The translations under genes and the position numbers were made by a program. Below the pieces are notes generated by a model. The model was not told the origin of the DNA and searched no databases. It saw only the letters and a list, made by a program, of their open reading frames with translations. Shown one piece after another: positions 1 to 7,983 of a stretch of DNA of 64,000 nt. The stretch comes from Anaerolineae bacterium (GTDB lineage Bacteria > Chloroflexota > Anaerolineae > Aggregatilineales > Phototrophicaceae), in assembly GCA_022823945.1 (NCBI GenBank), contig JAJEBK010000054.1, forward strand, positions 1 through 64,000. Reading direction: 5' to 3'. Every line of letters starts with the position of its first letter. Position 1 is the first letter of the stretch.

Positions 1-84
1 CCGAAGGTCGCAATCCCGTTCGACTTGCATGTATTAGGCACGCCGCCAACGTTCATCCTGAGCCAGGATCAAACTCTCCGTCTT
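1..84 (-). rRNA. rrs: 16S ribosomal RNA, 5' end (partial, runs off the window)
   Basis: Read on the minus strand, this stretch contains the universal 16S 5' signature GAGTTTGATCCTGGCTCAG, followed by the conserved 'GCGGCGTGCCTAATACATGC' block and 'AAGTCGAACG'. Aligning GAGTTTGATC to E. coli positions 9-18 puts the mature 5' end near 84. The rest of the gene lies left of position 1. A small perfect hairpin (TCAAAC / GTTTGA, 84-98) sits directly upstream and may belong to the processing region. Confidence 0.97.
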
Positions 85-207
85 CAAACAGGGTTTGATT
101 TCGCTCTTGTCTTAACCTGCTATTCTGCTGTTAATCCGCACCCCACACCCATCAACACAGGCGCAAGAAACAAAGACGATACCCTATCACCGCCCTCTAC
201 ACTCCAC

Positions 208-237
208 AGACTAACAAGCCAGCATAACAAGTGTCAA
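208..237 (-). promoter_or_regulatory. Probable rRNA operon promoter
   Basis: On the minus strand a perfect -35 box TTGACA (232-237) is followed after 18 nt by TAGTCT (208-213), about 125 nt upstream of the 16S 5' end. Position and the consensus -35 fit a strong sigma-70-type promoter for the rRNA operon. The -10 is only a moderate match. The 85-297 interval otherwise holds leader sequence and no gene. Confidence 0.55.
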
Positions 238-297
238 GGGGGATTTTTTCCGGATTCGCTGGCTACCAAGAAATCATCAGCCAAGGCGCAGCAGGCA

Positions 298-2310
298 TCA
301 CCGTGTACGCGCCAGGCGGAATAGCTCCATCTCCATCACCAGTTCGATCGCCAGGCTGTCAGCAGCCATGAGCTCTTGAACGATGCCATCATAATCCGCC
401 GTGTAGAGCAGGTAATTGATGTCATTCTTCTCCAGAATGGCGAGTCGCTCCTGCAGCGGCGCATCGTCTTTCCAAAAACGAAGGTGATCGTAGGAGCGTT
501 GCTGCGCTTCTTGCACAGGCATTTTCGCGTGCATGACCATACTCTGAACATGGTAAGACAAAAGCGGAATCACTTTTGAACTGGAAGAGAGAACCTGGTT
601 GCGCCGGTCTGGGCTGCTGAGGAAACGCACTCGCGCCTCATGTTGCGCATCCAGAAACTCGCCCAGCGCGATCCAGTCTTGCCGGCTTTCGATCACCGCG
701 GCGACATCCAGCGAAAAATCCATACCGCGCAGCACAATGAGAAAGTGCGCCGATGACAGCAGCGTGAGCGCAGCCGTCCCCACCAACGCCGCCTTGCGCA
801 GTTGCTCATGCGGAAAGGGAACACGGGCGCGCAGCCTGCCCCAGAGCGCGACCAGCACGAAGTACAGCATGTATCCATAGGGAAGTATCCACATCACGCG
901 CATCATGTGCGCCACCGAAACCAGCCGGCCATAGAGCCAAGCAGTGAATGGCAGCAAACCTACGCAAGCCGTCATCGCCAAAGCCACCAGCAGCCAACTG
1001 CGCTTGTCGCAGCGCCGAAACGCCGCCGACAGCACAACCAATGCCAGCAAGCCATAACTCAGCGTACCAACAGCCGACGGGTTGATGGCATACAGCGTTT
1101 CACCCGTGAGTGGATTGCGCCGGTTGATCGTCAGCACATCGCGATTGGTTCGAATGGGTTCAGAGCCAAAGTTCCAGGCGCTAGCTGCGCTGTCTATTTG
1201 CAGGCGAAAGACGATGCCAGGCGAAAAAACCAGCAGCGCCATCAGCAGAATCGCCAAGGCGCTGGACCGGCGCTGGGTGCTCGTCGTAAATAGGCGGGGC
1301 GCAAAGCCAATCACGATGGCAATCAGCACGAATCCTGCCATCATCACATGCGCAAACAGCAAAGCCAAAAAGCTGAGGAAGAACGCAGCATAGGCTTGGC
1401 GAGAAGGCATAACATAAGCGCGGTGAGCTGCAGAGAGCGCCAACGGAGCCACGACAAAGGCGGCCACCAGCTTGTCTTCCAGCACCCGCCAAACAAATTG
1501 CGCGCCCGGTTGACGAATGCCGCCCAGCAGTAGAGCATAGCAGCACAAATGCAGAAGCACGATCAGCCAGGCTGTCCGCGGCGACGCGCCCAAATCGCGC
1601 GCAAAGGTGTGAACAGCGCAGACGGCGACCAACATCAGCAGGCTGTTGATGATGAAGTCGACGCGCAGTATGTGCTGCCCACTAATCGCCGACACCAGCG
1701 CTTTTGCCAGCTCCCAATAAGCCAGGTAGTGGCGACTGGAGATGCGCTCGCCAGAATCATAAAACCATTCCTGCCAGTCGAGAGGCGCGCCATCCTGGAA
1801 AGCAAGGGTCAGCGAGTTGAGTATATGCTGATCGTTCCTGAGCGGTTGCAAATGCATGCCGCTGTAGGCGAAGAGCGAAAGCGTAATCAGGATGATCAGG
1901 ATAAGAAACAACGTCTCCAGCGCAGGTCTGCCGCCGATGATGCGCTGCCGGCGCACCTTGAAAACGAAGACCAGGATTGACGCCGCCGTCAAGCAAAGCC
2001 AGAACAGCAATAGGCCATCAAATGTCCAGTGCAGGCTGCGCGCCAGGATGCCGATGAGGCTGATCAGCGCCAGCGATGTCGCGAATCCATAGCTGACGAA
2101 GCGCGGCAGGCAGAGGGGCAGCCACCCTTGCGCCGCTGTGATAAGCAAGCCGCCGGGCAGAACAAACAGCGTGAATGCCAACGCGACAGACAACCAAAGC
2201 TGCAAATGACTATCAAAGCCCAGCAGGTCCAGACACAGCAGCAGCGCCAGCCCGGCCGCTGGTGACAAGCCATACTTCCACATGGGAGATTTCCCCGGCC
2301 GACTCTGCAT
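298..2310 (-). CDS. Polytopic membrane protein, GT-C glycosyltransferase-like
   Basis: A 670-residue protein with about a dozen hydrophobic segments over residues 15-540 and a soluble C-terminal part of about 130 residues. The layout (many helices, a long luminal-type loop after the first helices, a mixed alpha/beta tail) resembles GT-C membrane glycosyltransferases such as the ArnT/PMT superfamily, but no diagnostic DD/DE motif could be assigned. The ATG at 2310 is preferred over an in-frame TTG at 2322; an ATG at 2283 with GGGGA upstream is also possible. It lies between the rRNA promoter and a DUF1801 gene and resembles in architecture, not closely in sequence, the paralogous pair at 3881-7983. 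Envelope polysaccharide or protein glycosylation is only a guess. Confidence 0.7.
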   Translation of the reverse strand: MQSRPGKSPMWKYGLSPAAGLALLLCLDLLGFDSHLQLWLSVALAFTLFVLPGGLLITAAQGWLPLCLPRFVSYGFATSLALISLIGILARSLHWTFDGLLLFWLCLTAASILVFVFKVRRQRIIGGRPALETLFLILIILITLSLFAYSGMHLQPLRNDQHILNSLTLAFQDGAPLDWQEWFYDSGERISSRHYLAYWELAKALVSAISGQHILRVDFIINSLLMLVAVCAVHTFARDLGASPRTAWLIVLLHLCCYALLLGGIRQPGAQFVWRVLEDKLVAAFVVAPLALSAAHRAYVMPSRQAYAAFFLSFLALLFAHVMMAGFVLIAIVIGFAPRLFTTSTQRRSSALAILLMALLVFSPGIVFRLQIDSAASAWNFGSEPIRTNRDVLTINRRNPLTGETLYAINPSAVGTLSYGLLALVVLSAAFRRCDKRSWLLVALAMTACVGLLPFTAWLYGRLVSVAHMMRVMWILPYGYMLYFVLVALWGRLRARVPFPHEQLRKAALVGTAALTLLSSAHFLIVLRGMDFSLDVAAVIESRQDWIALGEFLDAQHEARVRFLSSPDRRNQVLSSSSKVIPLLSYHVQSMVMHAKMPVQEAQQRSYDHLRFWKDDAPLQERLAILEKNDINYLLYTADYDGIVQELMAADSLAIELVMEMELFRLARTR

Positions 2311-2357
2311 CTGCGCGTCCAATCCATCTAACCGAGTAGCATCTGCGCCAAAATACG

Positions 2358-2780
2358 CTAAATGTCCCGCGAGCCCTTGCTCTTGTTCACCGTGTGGGTC
2401 GCGTTGTAGGCAAGCGCCTCGCGCAGCAGAGCCTTCAGCGCCGCCACATCAATCTCTTGCCCTTCGAAGAGATCAATCGCGCGCGACTGCTTTGCATTCA
2501 AGCTGGCGTTGAACAGGTTCTTCGGGTCAGACAGGTGAGCGCCATGATGCAAAGTGAGCTTCACCTTGGCTTTGAAGATGTTGCCATGACCAAGGATGCC
2601 CCCGTGCGACCAGAAAGGCGACCCCATATACTTCCAGTCTTCGACCACTTGCGGGGCGACTTCGTGGATGATCTTGCGGATTTGCGCCATGGTCTCGCCG
2701 CGCCAGTCGTCATGCTCGGCGATGAAATTGTCGATGCGCTTGACAGCTTCCTCACGGTCCAGTGGTTTGGATTTGCTCAT
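2358..2780 (-). CDS. DUF1801 (YdhG-like) domain protein
   Basis: A 140-residue soluble protein of the DUF1801 type. The N-terminal helical part is followed by 'APQVVEDWKYMGSPFW' and 'GNIFKAKVKLTLHHGAHL', which match the usual pattern (the 'E.iKW..P.f...G....' core, then a strand carrying 'V.L.F..GA.L'). Members are small single-domain proteins, and some are annotated as iron-chaperone-like (Frataxin/YdhG), but the biochemical role is not established. The start ATG at 2780 lies about 45 nt from recR, so it could be co-transcribed with ybaB-recR. The family call is fairly firm; the function is unknown. Confidence 0.75.
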   Translation of the reverse strand: MSKSKPLDREEAVKRIDNFIAEHDDWRGETMAQIRKIIHEVAPQVVEDWKYMGSPFWSHGGILGHGNIFKAKVKLTLHHGAHLSDPKNLFNASLNAKQSRAIDLFEGQEIDVAALKALLREALAYNATHTVNKSKGSRDI

Positions 2781-2817
2781 CGGTCAAGCCGCTCTTTTCT
2801 CTCTGCGCCGCTTCTGG

Positions 2818-3429
2818 TCAAACCATATCGCTGCGCCCTTCCAGCGCGCGCATCAGCGTAACCGAGTCCACATATTCCAGGTCACCGCCGGTGGGCAAGC
2901 CACGCGCGAGCCTCGTCACTGTAACATCCGCGTCCGCGAGTTCGCGCTGCAAATACATGGCTGTGGCATCGCCCTCTAGGCCGGGATTGGTGGCGATGAT
3001 CACTTCGCGCGCGTCAGCCGCTTCCACGCGCAGCAGCAGCTCGCGAATCTTCAAATCATCAGGACCCACGCCATTCACGGGCGAGATCGCGCCATGCAGC
3101 ACATGATAGTGCCCACGATAGATGCCGGTGCGCTCTATCGCCATGAGATCCAGCGGCTCTTCGACAACGGCAATCATGGTGGCATCGCGCCCGCCAGCGC
3201 TGCAAATCGGGCAAGGATCATCCACAGTGATATTGAAGCAGTTGCTGCAAAATCTGGTTTGCGCTTTCAACCCTGCCAGCGCATCTGCCAATCCCAGCGA
3301 ATAGTCGTCGGGCGCGCGCAGCAAGAAATAGGTCAGCCGCGACGCCGTCTTGGGACCAACGCCGGGCAAACGCGAGAAAGCCTCGACCAAAGCTGTAACC
3401 GGCTGGGGAATGGCGCTTTGCATCGGCAT
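2818..3429 (-). CDS. recR: Recombination mediator protein RecR
   Basis: A 203-residue protein of normal RecR length. The N-terminal helix-hairpin-helix is visible ('FSRLPGVGPKTASRLTYFLL'), followed by a C4 zinc finger ('CSNC...DDPCPIC') and a TOPRIM domain ('VVEEPLDLMAIERTG', then 'GHYHVLHG.ISPVNGVGPDDL'). RecR works with RecO and RecF to load RecA on gapped DNA. The ATG at 3429 was chosen because the HhH starts just after it; longer readings in this frame only shadow the upstream gene. It begins one base after the stop codon of ybaB (TGA-C-ATG), so the two are translationally coupled. Confidence 0.97.
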   Translation of the reverse strand: MPMQSAIPQPVTALVEAFSRLPGVGPKTASRLTYFLLRAPDDYSLGLADALAGLKAQTRFCSNCFNITVDDPCPICSAGGRDATMIAVVEEPLDLMAIERTGIYRGHYHVLHGAISPVNGVGPDDLKIRELLLRVEAADAREVIIATNPGLEGDATAMYLQRELADADVTVTRLARGLPTGGDLEYVDSVTLMRALEGRSDMV

Positions 3430-3430
3430 G

Positions 3431-3805
3431 TCAGCCCAGCAAGTCGCCCAGGCCGGGGATATCGCCCAAGCCGCCGGTGATGGCTTCCATGCGCTCGGCG
3501 GCCATTGCCTGGCTTTGCTCAATCGCCTGATTGACTGCCGCCACCAGCAGGTCTTGCAAGTCGTTGAGCCATTCTTCGTCGTCCAGGTCGATGACATCGG
3601 GATTGATCGCCACCGATTGCACCCGTTGATGCCCGGTGATCACCAGCCGGATCGCACCGCCACCAACCGAAACCTCGGTCGTTTCGCTTTCCAGGCTGCT
3701 TTGGGCTTCTGCCATATCCTGCTGCATCTTCTGAAACATGGCCACGGGGTCTGCGCCGCCGGGCAAACCGCCCCTGCCTCGTCTGCTACCGCGTCTTTTG
3801 CTCAT
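3431..3805 (-). CDS. ybaB: Nucleoid-associated protein YbaB/EbfC family
   Basis: A 124-residue protein with a basic Gly/Arg-rich N-terminus and then the YbaB core: 'PVAMFQKMQQDMAEAQSSLE', the strand block 'TTEVSVGGGAIRLVITGHQRV', 'AINPDVIDLDDEEWLNDLQDL' and a C-terminal helix with a Gly-rich tail. The family binds DNA as a dimer. In most bacteria it sits between dnaX and recR; here it directly precedes recR but is separated from dnaX by two membrane-protein genes. The basic N-terminal extension (MSKRRGSRRGRG) is longer than in E. coli. Confidence 0.93.
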   Translation of the reverse strand: MSKRRGSRRGRGGLPGGADPVAMFQKMQQDMAEAQSSLESETTEVSVGGGAIRLVITGHQRVQSVAINPDVIDLDDEEWLNDLQDLLVAAVNQAIEQSQAMAAERMEAITGGLGDIPGLGDLLG

Positions 3806-3880
3806 GTGTCGCCTCTCTGTCTGATCTGTCTGCGCTATCCGTCCAATTTAGTTTATCATGCCGAGATGGACAAGTTTCAA

Positions 3881-5920
3881 CTAGCCCGCCCCCGGATTGA
3901 GCAACCAGACATGCGCTTCGTCTGTTGCGCCGGCGAATACAAGCTCTGCGCCGCGCCGCGCCATGACATCCCCGGCGACCTCGCTTTCGTCAACAACAGA
4001 GTAAAAAATGCGCCCGGGCAATTGGGCGCGCATTGCATCCAACACATCGTTGTAGAGTTGGTCGCTGGTTTCTTCAGCGAAGAGCTGCCGCACATGTGAG
4101 GCGCGGTCGGCATACGCCGGGATATTGTCTGTAAACCAGTATTGAGACTTCCGCACATAGATTTGCCGCTCGTGCAGCAGATGCTCGAATTTGCCGATGG
4201 TCAGCGGCAGCACAAGGACAATGTCAACCGGCGTATGTTCGCGGAGCCAGGCATAGGCGGGCATGCGTTCGCCGTCAAGGTAGCCATCCAGATAGGTGAT
4301 GTGGCTGCCGTCGTACACGAACTCCAGTTCGCGGGCGCGCGCATCATTATACCGAGTCACTTGCATGACCTTGCCAATCGCCAGAGCGACGAGACACAAC
4401 AGGAACAACTTCGCCGGTTGGATGCGTCCACGATCCCAGCGGCGCGCCAGCGACTGCAAAGCCAGCAAAGCCGACAGCGTCACCAGAATCGACGCATAAT
4501 AGACTATTTTGTGCTGATCGTCGTTGGGCAGCTGCAAAACCGCTGTGAGCAGAAGCCCCAGCCAGGCGCTGAACGGTATGAACAAGTTGACCCAGCTTCT
4601 GTGGCACAGCGCAAACAGCGTTTGCAGTGCCAACAAGGGCAGAAACACCAGCAGCGCCGCGCCCAACATGCGGATATTGGCCGCGGGGAAGAGCGAGAGC
4701 GAAAAGCCGACTTCGTTGGTCTCGCTGAACTTCGCGTAATAATGCAGCAGCGGCAGGATCAAGCAAGCGCCGCATCCCAGCCAAATCGCCACAAAATGCG
4801 GGTGCAGCCGCTGGATGGTCGCCTTGAGCAGGTGCAATGGCGGTGTGCCGCGCGCGCCTCTATCGAAGAGCAGGCCAAATCCGACCGCCGCCCCGCCACC
4901 CAGCAGCGCCAGCACGATGGTTAGCGCCGCTGTCTGCCGCACAGCCAGGCAAAGCGCGACGCAAGCGCCAAGCACGACCGTGTCCAGCCGATCCAGCTTG
5001 CCGCGCAGGAAGCGCAGACAAATCTGCAAGGCAGCGATGAAGCACATGATGCCAATGGCGGTGCTGGTGAAATTCATCACCTTGCCCATGACGCTGTGCA
5101 AACGGGGGTCGGCACCCGGCAGCAGCATGATCCGAACAGAATTGGAGTGATATGCGCCATCCAGCCATGCGCCCAGCAGAGTCAGCGCGCCAGTGATATT
5201 CACCGCGCAATACACCAGCACAATCAGCAAGCCGAGAAACAAACTGTGCCGCCTGGCGAGTCCCAGAGCAACCAGGACTCGAGCCAGCCAATAGAAGCTG
5301 CTGCAGATGGCGGTGATGGTAAGGAGCGAGGCGACCAGCGGTGGCGCCCAGCCAGTCGCTTTCACCAGCGCCGCCAACAGGGCATGGTATAGCCAATAAA
5401 AGTTGGCGGGATAACCGGGCACAAAGATATTTTCCACAGGCGTCGCCCGATGCAGCAGTTGGTGAACATAAGCGACATGCATGTCGCCGTGATTCAGGAC
5501 CTGCAGAGTCGGGCTGGCCAGCTCGGCTTGGAACATGGGCGCGAAGACCAGGAGCGGCAGCAAAGGCAGCAGAGCGCGCCAATGAAACCCCAAAGAGCTA
5601 CCAAAGCCTCCCCCTGACTCGTCGGGGGGACCGAGGGGGGTTGTGCCTCCCCCCGACTCGACGGGGGGACCGAGGGGGGTCATGCCGCGAAAACGCAGCA
5701 AGAGCACAGCCAGCGGCAGCAACAGCGAAAACCACAGCAGCGCCCGCCAGTGCGCGATCTCGACCGGTATCAGCAGGGTCAGGAGGTAACCCAAACAAAC
5801 GAAGAGCGCGGGCCAAATGACAAACAGGGGATTGAGCACTTGCGTGAACAACCCGCATAGCAGGCACCAGGCGCTGTCGACCCCGCGGTTTTTCCCCATG
5901 GGCATCGACGGCTGGCTCAT
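3881..5920 (-). CDS. Polytopic membrane protein, paralogue B, with in-frame repeat insert
   Basis: A 679-residue membrane protein: two or three helices, a Gly/Pro-rich insert (about residues 81-105, two copies of a 13-residue unit read from an interspersed DNA repeat), about ten more helices and a soluble C-terminal domain of about 130 residues. It is clearly homologous to the gene directly upstream (shared 'HWRALLPLLPLLVF', 'LLPGAD.RLH.VM.K', 'REHTP.D', 'AMRAQLPGR'). The tyrosine/asparagine-rich loop 'PGYPANFYWLYHALLAAL' after the insert recalls GT-C enzymes, but no specific family is certain. Its ATG overlaps the stop codon of the upstream paralogue (ATGA). Recent tandem duplication is inferred. 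Confidence 0.75.
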   Translation of the reverse strand: MSQPSMPMGKNRGVDSAWCLLCGLFTQVLNPLFVIWPALFVCLGYLLTLLIPVEIAHWRALLWFSLLLPLAVLLLRFRGMTPLGPPVESGGGTTPLGPPDESGGGFGSSLGFHWRALLPLLPLLVFAPMFQAELASPTLQVLNHGDMHVAYVHQLLHRATPVENIFVPGYPANFYWLYHALLAALVKATGWAPPLVASLLTITAICSSFYWLARVLVALGLARRHSLFLGLLIVLVYCAVNITGALTLLGAWLDGAYHSNSVRIMLLPGADPRLHSVMGKVMNFTSTAIGIMCFIAALQICLRFLRGKLDRLDTVVLGACVALCLAVRQTAALTIVLALLGGGAAVGFGLLFDRGARGTPPLHLLKATIQRLHPHFVAIWLGCGACLILPLLHYYAKFSETNEVGFSLSLFPAANIRMLGAALLVFLPLLALQTLFALCHRSWVNLFIPFSAWLGLLLTAVLQLPNDDQHKIVYYASILVTLSALLALQSLARRWDRGRIQPAKLFLLCLVALAIGKVMQVTRYNDARARELEFVYDGSHITYLDGYLDGERMPAYAWLREHTPVDIVLVLPLTIGKFEHLLHERQIYVRKSQYWFTDNIPAYADRASHVRQLFAEETSDQLYNDVLDAMRAQLPGRIFYSVVDESEVAGDVMARRGAELVFAGATDEAHVWLLNPGAG
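5606..5680. repeat. GC-rich repeat family R1, two copies inside a gene
   Basis: Two near-identical copies of a unit reading CCTCCCCCTGACTCGTCGG then GGGGACCGAGGGGGGTT lie at 5606-5642 and 5645-5680. They are read in frame by the membrane-protein gene on the minus strand as Pro-Pro-(Asp/Val)-Glu-Ser-Gly-Gly-Gly. The same unit occurs three times in the neighbouring paralogue, and fragments occur at 12781-12804, 46389-46457 and 47659-47748. Confidence 0.9.
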
Positions 5921-7983
5921 GCGCCGGCTGCGCGTGGATTGAGCAGGTAGACATGCGCGCCGCCATGAGCATCTTCAAGCACCAACTCTGCGCCAGCATC
6001 CGCCATAACCGCCGGGGCGACATCGCTGTCTGCCAGCACGGCGTACAATTCGCGCCCGGGCAGTTGCGCGCGCATCGCCCCCAACAAGTCGCTGTACGAT
6101 TGTTCCATCGGCGCATACCCATAGAGTTGCAGCAGGTGGTCGTTACGGTCGTACCAATCCTCAACATAGCGCGTGTAGTGGTTAAAACGGTCGCGCACAT
6201 AGATTTGGCGTTCGGACAAACTGTATTCGTAGATATCCAAATATGGCGGGGCGACGACTACGGCATCAAATGGCGTGTGCTCGCGAATCCAGGTATAGGC
6301 AGCCAAACGATCTGCAGAAGCATAGCCTTCAAGGAACAGGATATGCTCGCCGTCATAGCCGAATTCCCACTGCGCGGCGTGGATATCGTTGCCCACTTTG
6401 ACGATGGCGATCTTTGCGAATGCCAGCGCAACCAGGCAGATGGTCAGCAGGCGCGCCAAGTTGGAAAGACGACTGCCGGCTGACCGGGACAGATTCTTCA
6501 GCGCCAGCAGACCCGAAAGCGCGAACAGAATCGACAAGAAAAACACGAACTTGTATTGCCCATAATCGGGCAGCCGCAAGACTGCGGCCAGCGCCAGCCC
6601 GATCATCCCGCTGCACGACAAGAACCAGCTCATCCAGCGGCGTTCTCGCCAGGCGAACCAGGTCTGAACAAGAAACAGCGGCAAGAAGATTTGCAAAGCC
6701 GCCAGCAGCATCAAGGTATTGTAGTAGCTGGTCGGCTCGATCCAGATATTCGCCTCGTGGTTGCTCGCGAAATTGAACAGGTAATGCAGCAGCGGCAAGG
6801 TCAATCCGGCGCTGGCGACCAACCACAACGCGATGAAACGGGAATGCAGCCGGCGAATCGTCTCCACAACCACTGTCTGCGGGCGACGGGCATACGCGCG
6901 CTTGCCGAAGCAGAGGGCGAGCCCAGCCAGCACAACCCCGCCCAGCAGCGCCACCACGATGTACAGCGCGGCTTCTGGCCGTATCGCCAGGCACAGGGCG
7001 ACGCAGGCGCTCAGCAAAACCAGGCCCAGCCGGTCCAATCTGTCGCGCAGGAAACGCAGGATGATGTGCAGCGCCGTGATGAAGCACAAGATGGCAATAG
7101 GCATACTATTGAACTTCAGCATCTTGGACATCACATCGTGCAAGCGGCGGTCTGCGCCCGGCAGCAGCATCAAGCGATGCAGCAAATTCGCCTCAGAATC
7201 GCCCGCCAGCAGCCTGCCCAGCAGCGCCAGCGGACCCAGGATGTTGAGAGCGCAATAGACCAGCACAATCGAGAATCCCAGCCACAGCGTGCGCCGTTGC
7301 GCCAGGCCGAGCTCCACAAGAATATCCGCCAACAAGCAGAAACTGCTGATGATGGCGAACAGGTTCAGCAGTTCCGCAAGCAGTGGCGAAGGCAAACCTG
7401 TCAGTTCGACCAATGCTGCCAGCGGCGCATGGAACAGCCAATAATAGTTGGACGGATGACCCGCTACGAAGACATTTTCCGGCGGCGTCTCGTCAAATCG
7501 CAGCTGATTTACATAGCCTGCGTGAATATCAATGTGCCCCACGGTCTGCATAGTCGGGCTGACTATCTGGTCATGAAACAAGGGCAGGAAGACCAGCAGT
7601 GGCAGCAAGGGCAGCAGCGCGCGCCAATGAAACACTCTTGAGTAATCCATGCCTCCCCCTGACTCGTCGGGGGGATTGAGGGGGGTTGAGCCTCCCCCTG
7701 ACTCGTCGGGGGGATTGAGGGGGGTTGAGCCTCCCCCTGACTCGTCGGGGGGACCGAGGGGGGTTAAGCCGCGAAAGCGCAGCAGCAGCCCCGCCAGCGA
7801 CAACAGCAGCGTGATCGCCAGCAGCGCCGTCCAATGGGCGATGCGCACAGGCGTCAGCAGGGTCAGGATGTAACCCAGGCAAACGAAGAGCGCCAGCCAA
7901 ATGATCAGCAGCGGGTGGAGGACTTCGGCGAAGAGACCGACCAGCAAGCGCCAGGCGCTATCGATTCGGGGATGTTTCGTCAA
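5917..7983 (-). CDS. Polytopic membrane protein, paralogue A, with in-frame repeat insert
   Basis: A 688-residue membrane protein homologous to the gene immediately downstream. Its Gly/Pro-rich insert at about residues 75-110 holds three tandem 13-residue units (TPLNPPDESGGGS type) where the paralogue has two. About a dozen helices follow, then a C-terminal soluble region. The start is TTG at 7983, supported by the strong Shine-Dalgarno GGGAGGAG five bases upstream; the gene begins 26 bp inside the 3' end of dnaX. A GT-C-like membrane enzyme is possible, but no catalytic motif was identified. The insertion of this pair between dnaX and ybaB is unusual. Confidence 0.75.
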   Translation of the reverse strand: MTKHPRIDSAWRLLVGLFAEVLHPLLIIWLALFVCLGYILTLLTPVRIAHWTALLAITLLLSLAGLLLRFRGLTPLGPPDESGGGSTPLNPPDESGGGSTPLNPPDESGGGMDYSRVFHWRALLPLLPLLVFLPLFHDQIVSPTMQTVGHIDIHAGYVNQLRFDETPPENVFVAGHPSNYYWLFHAPLAALVELTGLPSPLLAELLNLFAIISSFCLLADILVELGLAQRRTLWLGFSIVLVYCALNILGPLALLGRLLAGDSEANLLHRLMLLPGADRRLHDVMSKMLKFNSMPIAILCFITALHIILRFLRDRLDRLGLVLLSACVALCLAIRPEAALYIVVALLGGVVLAGLALCFGKRAYARRPQTVVVETIRRLHSRFIALWLVASAGLTLPLLHYLFNFASNHEANIWIEPTSYYNTLMLLAALQIFLPLFLVQTWFAWRERRWMSWFLSCSGMIGLALAAVLRLPDYGQYKFVFFLSILFALSGLLALKNLSRSAGSRLSNLARLLTICLVALAFAKIAIVKVGNDIHAAQWEFGYDGEHILFLEGYASADRLAAYTWIREHTPFDAVVVAPPYLDIYEYSLSERQIYVRDRFNHYTRYVEDWYDRNDHLLQLYGYAPMEQSYSDLLGAMRAQLPGRELYAVLADSDVAPAVMADAGAELVLEDAHGGAHVYLLNPRAAGA
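7651..7765. repeat. GC-rich repeat family R1, three tandem 39-bp copies inside a gene
   Basis: Copies at 7651-7687, 7690-7726 and 7729-7765 repeat with a 39-bp period, so each adds exactly 13 codons to the minus-strand gene. The first two copies read '...GGGGGATTGAGGGGGGTT' and the third '...GGGGGACCGAGGGGGGTT', the same variant as in the downstream paralogue. Exact period and near identity point to slippage or unequal crossing-over after a single insertion. Confidence 0.92.

Noticed and set aside
7651-7765. Possible CRISPR array (three regular repeats)
   Set aside because: Repeats are contiguous with only 2-bp linkers, no unique spacers, and they lie inside a coding frame; no cas genes are present.
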